26,136 nt of DNA from JBOGUF01 sp050696075. GTDB taxonomy: Bacteria > Chloroflexota > Chloroflexia > Thermomicrobiales > UBA6265. Both the position numbers and the translations under genes were made by a program. The DNA is taken from positions 1 through 26,136 of the forward strand of contig JBOGUF010000158.1 of assembly GCA_050696075.1 (NCBI GenBank). The letters are read 5' to 3'. Shown here one piece after another: positions 21,921-26,136 of this stretch. Within the stretch, counting starts at the first letter, position 1. Every line of letters begins with the position of its first letter. The notes under the pieces were generated by a model. That model was given only the letters and a program-made list of their open reading frames with translations. It had not been told where the DNA came from and ran no database searches.

Positions 21921-22889
21921 ATGGTGAACGACTACCGGTTTCAGGCATACGAATCTGGCATGGCAGGCGAGATTGTCGCGCTCTGGCAGCGCGCGATCGG
22001 CGACGCCTACCCACTCTCGGAGCGGCTCTTCCGCCAGGTGATCGAGGGCAATCCGGGGGGTCGTCCTTCGGACGCGACGACCGTCTGGGACGGCTCCGAG
22101 CTGATCGGCTTCGGGTCGCTGCACCGCTACCGCGAGGATCACCCCTGGGCCGACGCCTTCCGCGACCTTGCCTGGTTGACGCTCGTCCTGGTCGATCCAG
22201 AGCGGCAGCGGCGGGGGATCGGCACGCGCATCTGCCACCATTTGCGGGAAGGCGTAGCGGACCTACCGGACGACCGCCTCCGGGCCGGCAGCGGCCTCCA
22301 CCACTTCTTCCCCGGCCCGCCGGCGGACCTCCCGGCGGTCCGCCCCTTCCTCGAATCGCTCGGCTTCTCCTTCGACGGCGAGGTGGTCGACGTGCGGGTC
22401 GACGTCACCGACTTTCAGCTTCCTACATCGGCCGAGGCAGCGCTCGCGAAGCACGACCTGACCGTGATCCCCTGCCCGCCGGAGGAATGGGACCGCCTGC
22501 TCGCCTTCCTCCTCGCCGAGTTCGGCGCGGGGTGGCGCTATCGTGCCGGGTGGTTCCGCGAGAGGGGCGGCGACCCGGCCGATCTGCTGCTGCTACGGCG
22601 CGCCGACGAGATCGTCGGTTTCGCCCAAACGCACTACCCCGACTCAGCCGTGATCGGGCCGGCGAGCTATTGGAATGCCCTGCGCGGCCCATCGCCGGGC
22701 GGCTTCGGCCCGATCGGCGTCGCCGGCAGCTTGCGCGGCCACGGACTCGGCCTCGCCCTGCTTCAAGTCACCCTCGATCACCTCCGTGCCCGCGGCGTCG
22801 CCGACGTCAGCGCCGACTGGACGAACCTGATCGACTTCTACGCCAAAGTCGGCATGCGTCCGTGGAAACGCTACGCGGTCGGGGGTTGA
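21921..22889 (+). CDS. Tandem GNAT acetyltransferase
   Basis: This 322-residue protein has two GNAT folds in a row, an arrangement shared with mycothiol synthase (MshD) and some antibiotic acetyltransferases. The first acetyl-CoA loop is LVLVDPERQRRGIGTRIC. The second is GPIGVAGSLRGHGLGLALLQ, followed by GVADVSADWTNLIDFYAKVGM, the usual end of a GNAT domain. The second pyrophosphate loop is better preserved in position than the first domain's C-terminal part, so one domain may be structural. ATG 21921 has GGAGGG (21907-21912) eight bases upstream. It is divergent from the sigma factor gene with 66 bases between the starts. The acceptor substrate cannot be told from sequence. Confidence 0.85.
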   Translation: MVNDYRFQAYESGMAGEIVALWQRAIGDAYPLSERLFRQVIEGNPGGRPSDATTVWDGSELIGFGSLHRYREDHPWADAFRDLAWLTLVLVDPERQRRGIGTRICHHLREGVADLPDDRLRAGSGLHHFFPGPPADLPAVRPFLESLGFSFDGEVVDVRVDVTDFQLPTSAEAALAKHDLTVIPCPPEEWDRLLAFLLAEFGAGWRYRAGWFRERGGDPADLLLLRRADEIVGFAQTHYPDSAVIGPASYWNALRGPSPGGFGPIGVAGSLRGHGLGLALLQVTLDHLRARGVADVSADWTNLIDFYAKVGMRPWKRYAVGG

Positions 22890-22917
22890 AGGCGGCGAGA
22901 GTGGCAAGGAACCCTCT

Positions 22918-22930
22918 CCGTCATTCCGAG
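22918..22930. repeat. Solo CCGTCATTCCGAG half-element
   Basis: One arm of the 14586-type hairpin stands alone in the 55-base gap between two convergent genes, without a pairing partner. It may be a remnant or a minimal unit. Confidence 0.6.
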
Positions 22931-22944
22931 CCGTCCTCGCCGCC

Positions 22945-24171
22945 CTACGTTCCGGCCAGCGCCAACGTCGCGTGCAACAACACGTTGACGCCGGCTTCGA
23001 CGTCGGCATCGTCGCTGTGTTCGGCTTCGCAGTGGGAGAGGCCGCCGCGACCGCGGACGAAGATCATGCCGGCCGGGCAGGCGTCGGCGACGTACTTGGC
23101 GTCGTGGCCGGCGCCGGACCAGAGGCGGCGCTGAGGGAGGCCGAGCGCGACGCACGCCTCGGCGACCGCGCCGACAACCTCCGGGGCGAACGGCGTCGGC
23201 TCGCTCGTCCAGAAGCGGCGGATGCTGCCGCGCACGCCGGTCTCGGCCTCGACCTCCTCGACCAGCCGCCGCAGCCGGTCGACCTGTCCTTCTAATTTCG
23301 CAGAATCGGGGTGACGGAAGTCGACGCTGAAGACAACGCGGCCGGGGATGGTGTTGATCACGTTCGGCTCGACGCTCAGGCGGCCGACCGTGGCGACCGC
23401 CTCCTCGTCCAGGTCGCGGGCCAGGAACTCGACCCCGGCGATCACCCGCGCCGCGGCGACGAGGGCGTCCCGGCGCAGGGGCATCGGGCTGGGGCCGGCA
23501 TGGTCGGCCTGCCCCTCGAGCGTCACCTCGATCCAGGTGATGCCGACGATCCCCTCGACCACCCCGACCGGCAACCCTTCCGCCTCCAGCACCGGCCCCT
23601 GCTCGACGTGCAGTTCGAGGTAGGCGGCGGCGGGGAGCGGCCGGTGCGCCTCGTCGCCCTGATAGCCGATGCGGCGCAACTCGTCGCCGAAGTGCAACCC
23701 CTGGCGATCCGTGCGCTGGTACGTTTCGTCGCGGGTGAAGCGGCCGGCGGCGACGCCGGAGCAGGTCATCGCCGGCTCAAAGCGCACCCCCTCCTCGTTC
23801 GTCCAATTGACGATCGCGACCGGGTAGGCCGTGCTGATCCCGTGGTCGTTGAGCGTCCGCACCACTTCCAGCGCGCCGAGCACGCCGAGGGCGCCGTCGA
23901 ACTTGCCGCCGCGGACGACCGTGTCGATGTGCGAGCCGATCAGGACCGGCGGCCCCGGTTCCGCGCCGGGGCGATGCCCGGTCATGTTGCCGACGTCGTC
24001 GACGCGCACGGCGAGGCCGGCCTCCTCGAACCAGCGGCGGAGCAGATCACGCCCCGCCTTGTCCTCGTCGGAGAGGGCGAGGCGGGTGACGCCTCCCCCC
24101 GCCGTTGCGCCGATTCGGGCCAGGTCCCGCACGCTTTGGTGCAGGCGTTCGCCGTTGATCCGTAGCGGCAT
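22945..24171 (-). CDS. M20 family N-carbamoyl-amino-acid hydrolase / allantoate amidohydrolase
   Basis: This 408-residue zinc amidohydrolase is of the hydantoinase/carbamoylase group in peptidase family M20. It cleaves a ureido group (N-carbamoyl-L-amino acid, allantoate or beta-ureidopropionate). Metal and substrate residues are visible: H81 and D83 in GSHIDTV, D92 in GGKFDGALG, E126/E127 in NWTNEEGVRF, H188 in LELHVEQGPVLE, H224 in GQADHAGPSPM, the dimer-contact segment NVINTIPGRVVFSVDFRHPD, and H380 in GLSHCEAEHS. ATG 24171 has GAGGAGG about nine bases upstream. No hydantoinase, ureidoglycolate or other purine genes are next to it, so the exact substrate is open. It is convergent with the GNAT gene. 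Confidence 0.9.
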   Translation of the reverse strand: MPLRINGERLHQSVRDLARIGATAGGGVTRLALSDEDKAGRDLLRRWFEEAGLAVRVDDVGNMTGHRPGAEPGPPVLIGSHIDTVVRGGKFDGALGVLGALEVVRTLNDHGISTAYPVAIVNWTNEEGVRFEPAMTCSGVAAGRFTRDETYQRTDRQGLHFGDELRRIGYQGDEAHRPLPAAAYLELHVEQGPVLEAEGLPVGVVEGIVGITWIEVTLEGQADHAGPSPMPLRRDALVAAARVIAGVEFLARDLDEEAVATVGRLSVEPNVINTIPGRVVFSVDFRHPDSAKLEGQVDRLRRLVEEVEAETGVRGSIRRFWTSEPTPFAPEVVGAVAEACVALGLPQRRLWSGAGHDAKYVADACPAGMIFVRGRGGLSHCEAEHSDDADVEAGVNVLLHATLALAGT

Positions 24172-24220
24172 GTGCGCGAACCTCCTCACCAACAGTCTAG
24201 TCACCACCTGCCCATCTGGA

Positions 24221-24298
24221 CGTAGCGCCCGAAGGATGCTACGGCTACGCTAACGAGAGCGCAATCGTTGTCTCACGAACGCGTTGCCGAACGCGTTC
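24221..24298. promoter_or_regulatory. Inverted repeats in the divergent spacer before the ABM-channel pair
   Basis: CGTAGC (24221-24226) pairs with GCTACG (24238-24243). GAACGCGTT (24277-24285) is repeated as GAACGCGTTC (24289-24298), each holding the palindrome AACGCGTT, 12 bases apart or about one helical turn. The second set suits a dimeric regulator and stands about 55 bases before the ATG at 24354. No clear promoter hexamers are seen. Confidence 0.4.
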
Positions 24299-24353
24299 CT
24301 ACTATGAGGAGTGCCACGTCGGCTCCGCCGGCATCATCGACGATGGGGGGCGC

Positions 24354-24671
24354 ATGGTCATCGAGTACATCCGGTATCAGATCGACTGCGAACGGAGCGA
24401 GGCGTTCGAGGAGGCGTATGCGCGCGCGGGGGGATCGCTGATCGCCTCGCCGCGTTGCCTCGGCTACGAGTTGTCGCGTTGCATGGATGAGCCGTCATCG
24501 TATATTTTGCGGATCGAGTGGGATTCGGTTGACGGGCATCTGCAGGGGTTTCGCCGGAGCCCAGAGTTCCGCGTCTTCTTCAGCGCGATCCAGCCGTATG
24601 TCGGCGACATCCAGGAGATGCGGCACTACGAGGCGACCGGCGTGGTGAGCGCCGCGACGGAGGCGTTGTGA
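24354..24671 (+). CDS. ABM-domain protein (antibiotic biosynthesis monooxygenase-like)
   Basis: This 105-residue protein is of the dimeric ferredoxin-like ABM fold. The strand-helix pattern is typical: VIEYIRYQID, then an amphipathic helix ERSEAFEEAYARAGGSL, SPRCLGYELSRCMDEPSSYILRIEWDSVDGHLQGF, and RVFFSAIQPYVGDIQEMRHYE. Members include quinol monooxygenases and haem-degrading enzymes, but many have unknown roles. ATG 24354 has a G-run (24345-24350) three bases upstream. The stop overlaps the next gene by four bases (GTGA), so it is translated together with a TMEM175-type channel. That pairing is not one I can assign to a pathway. Confidence 0.8.
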   Translation: MVIEYIRYQIDCERSEAFEEAYARAGGSLIASPRCLGYELSRCMDEPSSYILRIEWDSVDGHLQGFRRSPEFRVFFSAIQPYVGDIQEMRHYEATGVVSAATEAL

Positions 24672-25291
24672 GCACGAACGCCGAGGAACTGGCTGAACAG
24701 CGGGACACGATTCGGCTGGAGGCTTTCAGCGACGCGGTGATCGCGATCGTGGCAACCCTGCTGGTGATCGAGATCCACGTGCCCGAGGTGGGAGAGGGAG
24801 AGAGTCTCTGGCGGGAACTCGGCCATCTCTGGCCCAGCTACCTCGCCTTCTTCATCAGTTTCACCATCATCGGCATTATGTGGATCAATCACCACAACCT
24901 CTTCAAGCGCATCTCCCGCGTCGATCATTACCTGCTCGTGATCAATCTGCTCTTGCTGCTGATGATCGCGTTCATCCCCTTTACGACCGCGCTCGTCGCC
25001 GAGCATCTGACGGACGATTGGAATCGCACGTCCGCCCTCGTTTACAGCGGCTGGTTCCTCCTCACCGCCGCGGTCTACAACCTCTTCTGGTGGTACGCCG
25101 CGCACGAAGGGAAGCTGCTGTCGCCGGGAACGAGTGCCGGCGCGATCCAGGCAATCACGCGCAGCTATCAGCTCGGCCTGGCCGGCTACGCCTTCGCCTT
25201 CCTGCTGGCCTTCGTGATCCCACTGGCCAGCCTGATCGTGCTGCTGCTGCTGGCCGCCTTCTTCATCTTGCCGCGGGCATCGGCGGGCTGA
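24668..25291 (+). CDS. TMEM175-type (DUF1211) potassium channel-like membrane protein
   Basis: This 207-residue membrane protein is of the bacterial TMEM175/DUF1211 family, which forms tetrameric potassium channels without the usual selectivity filter. The signature RLEAFSDAVIAIVATLLVIEI begins at R16, with FSD at 20-22. Five further hydrophobic segments follow (YLAFFISFTIIGIMWINHHNLF, LLVINLLLLLMIAFIPFTTALV and others), matching the six-helix single-repeat architecture. The GTG start (24668) overlaps the ABM gene stop in GTGA, and GGAGG lies four bases upstream. Its last 29 bases overlap the end of the convergent HAD hydrolase gene on the other strand. Confidence 0.9.
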   Translation: MSTNAEELAEQRDTIRLEAFSDAVIAIVATLLVIEIHVPEVGEGESLWRELGHLWPSYLAFFISFTIIGIMWINHHNLFKRISRVDHYLLVINLLLLLMIAFIPFTTALVAEHLTDDWNRTSALVYSGWFLLTAAVYNLFWWYAAHEGKLLSPGTSAGAIQAITRSYQLGLAGYAFAFLLAFVIPLASLIVLLLLAAFFILPRASAG

Positions 25292-26087
25292 GGCGGGAGG
25301 ATCTTCCGCCTCCCGCCTGCATTGCCGCCTCGTTGTGTGCCAAGACGAGATCGACCAACTCCATCAGGCCGTGGACGACTGGGACATCGTGCGCCGATGG
25401 ATCGTGGCGGGCGTAGCGGTCGATGAGGACGGCGCGCATGCCGACCGCGAGCGCGCCGACGACATCGGATTTTGGCTGGTCGCCGATGTGGAGCGCCTCG
25501 TGCGGCTCGACGTCGAGGGGGTCGAGAGCGGCGCGGAAGGTGCGGACGTCCGGCTTTTCCCACCCGACGACGGCCGAGGTGACGATCAGGTTCAGCTCGT
25601 GGGCGAATTCGAGTTTTGTGCAGAGGTCGGTGACGTCGGCGTCGGCATTCGAGATCAGCGCCCGTTTGACGCCGGCATCGCGGAGGCGGCGCAGGGCGGG
25701 GATGACGTCGTCGTACACATGGTAGTTGGCGCGGGTGGCCGCCGCTTCCATCTCGGCGTTGTGGGCGGGGCGTATGGCGCGGACCGTTGCCTCGTCGTGC
25801 GGCATGCCGGCCGCCGCCAACCAGAGCGCCGTGTAGCGCAGGCGGAACGCCTCGCGCTCCTCCGGCGTGCGGTCGCGGATCGGAACGCCGCCGTTCTCCG
25901 CGGTGTAGTAGTCCTCGGCGATGAGGTCGGCGGCCTTGAGCGCCTCCAGATCGGGCGTGACGCCAACGGCTGTGCAGGCCGCGGCGAGGCGCTCCCACCG
26001 CGGCGGGTGCAATGCGAGCAGCGTGTCGTAGAGGTCGAAGGTAACGAGGCGGATGGGCGTTTCGTCGTGGTCGAGATCGGGGTTCAT
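25263..26087 (-). CDS. HAD superfamily hydrolase (subfamily IA)
   Basis: This 274-residue HAD-fold hydrolase has motif I VTFDLYDTLL (nucleophile D18). The second Asp of the phosphatase DxD motif is Tyr20, as in 2-haloacid dehalogenases and many uncharacterised subfamily IA members. Motif II is ALISNADAD, motif III is GWEKPDVRTF, and motif IV is LHIGDQPKSDVVGA. A helical cap lies at about 30-120. A small-phosphate phosphatase is the default expectation, but the Tyr makes dehalogenase-like chemistry possible. ATG 26087 has AAAGG upstream. The last ~20 residues (GGGRSSRLSPPMPAAR) go beyond the HAD core, and the final codons lie antisense to the TMEM175 gene end, which suggests the stop codon was lost and the frame extended. 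Confidence 0.88.
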   Translation of the reverse strand: MNPDLDHDETPIRLVTFDLYDTLLALHPPRWERLAAACTAVGVTPDLEALKAADLIAEDYYTAENGGVPIRDRTPEEREAFRLRYTALWLAAAGMPHDEATVRAIRPAHNAEMEAAATRANYHVYDDVIPALRRLRDAGVKRALISNADADVTDLCTKLEFAHELNLIVTSAVVGWEKPDVRTFRAALDPLDVEPHEALHIGDQPKSDVVGALAVGMRAVLIDRYARHDPSAHDVPVVHGLMELVDLVLAHNEAAMQAGGGRSSRLSPPMPAAR

Positions 26088-26102
26088 GCGGTGCCTTTCG
26101 TG

Positions 26103-26123
26103 GCGTTAGGCGTTAGGCGTTAG
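26103..26123. repeat. GCGTTAG heptamer array, three copies
   Basis: Three exact GCGTTAG units stand 15 bases upstream of the HAD gene start at the right edge of the window, in the same register family as the arrays at 13114, 19706 and 19882. Confidence 0.85.
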
Positions 26124-26136
26124 GCGGTGGAACCGT

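Noticed and set aside
23311..24165. A 284-codon open frame on the plus strand
   Set aside because: It is a shadow of the M20 amidohydrolase gene, which carries all metal ligands.

Overview
The window is high-GC bacterial DNA with dense genes and strong G/C bias at third codon positions. The gene mix (ABC importers for sugars and peptides, a ROK regulator, a short GH15 glucosidase, an ECF41 sigma factor, paired UPF0175/DUF3368 genes, intergenic hairpins beginning CCGTCATTCCGAG) fits Chloroflexota, most likely the Thermomicrobia/Sphaerobacter side. That placement is an inference from gene content. I see no rRNA, tRNA, CRISPR array, integrase or transposase.

Left part (1-9909), accessory in character. 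A membrane glycosyltransferase-like gene runs in from the left edge. It is followed by an antitoxin/toxin-like pair (UPF0175 + DUF3368) and a small gene carrying the GNQAVQRLL-type segment known from DUF4157/eCIS-associated proteins. A minus-strand operon comes next: a PLP-dependent D-cysteine desulfhydrase/ACC-deaminase-like enzyme, a Tat-exported peptide-binding protein, and DppB- and DppC-type permeases. Beyond it lie a dead fragment of the small leader gene and a second UPF0175/DUF3368 pair. The leader gene and its fragment are direct repeats flanking the transporter operon, which lacks the usual ATPase genes.

Middle part (10007-15844), a sugar-uptake operon. A promoter (TTGACA-N17-TACGAT) with an inverted repeat at the expected start point precedes a ROK repressor, two MalF/MalG-type permeases, a Sec-exported sugar-binding protein and a compact GH15 glucosidase. 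The regulator and permeases are translationally coupled. The spacers hold 7-bp and 9-bp tandem repeats and REP-like hairpins. No ATPase is encoded, so one elsewhere in the genome is probably shared.

Right part (15847-26136), mostly single genes. It begins with a 1000-residue UvrD-type helicase that has a DEDDh (DnaQ-type) exonuclease inserted between its helicase motifs. A lone NuoB gene sits between hairpin elements. An atypical SDR epimerase lies beside an ECF41 sigma factor, the known ECF41-COE pairing. Then come a tandem-GNAT acetyltransferase, an M20-type carbamoylase/allantoate amidohydrolase, a coupled pair of ABM-domain and TMEM175-type channel genes, and a HAD hydrolase whose 3' end overlaps the channel gene on the opposite strand.

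The points most worth following are the helicase-exonuclease fusion, the direct-repeat leader/toxin-antitoxin arrangement around the peptide transporter, the Cys-to-Arg lipobox change, the ROK operator, and the ECF41-COE pair with a possible ECF41 promoter before nuoB.
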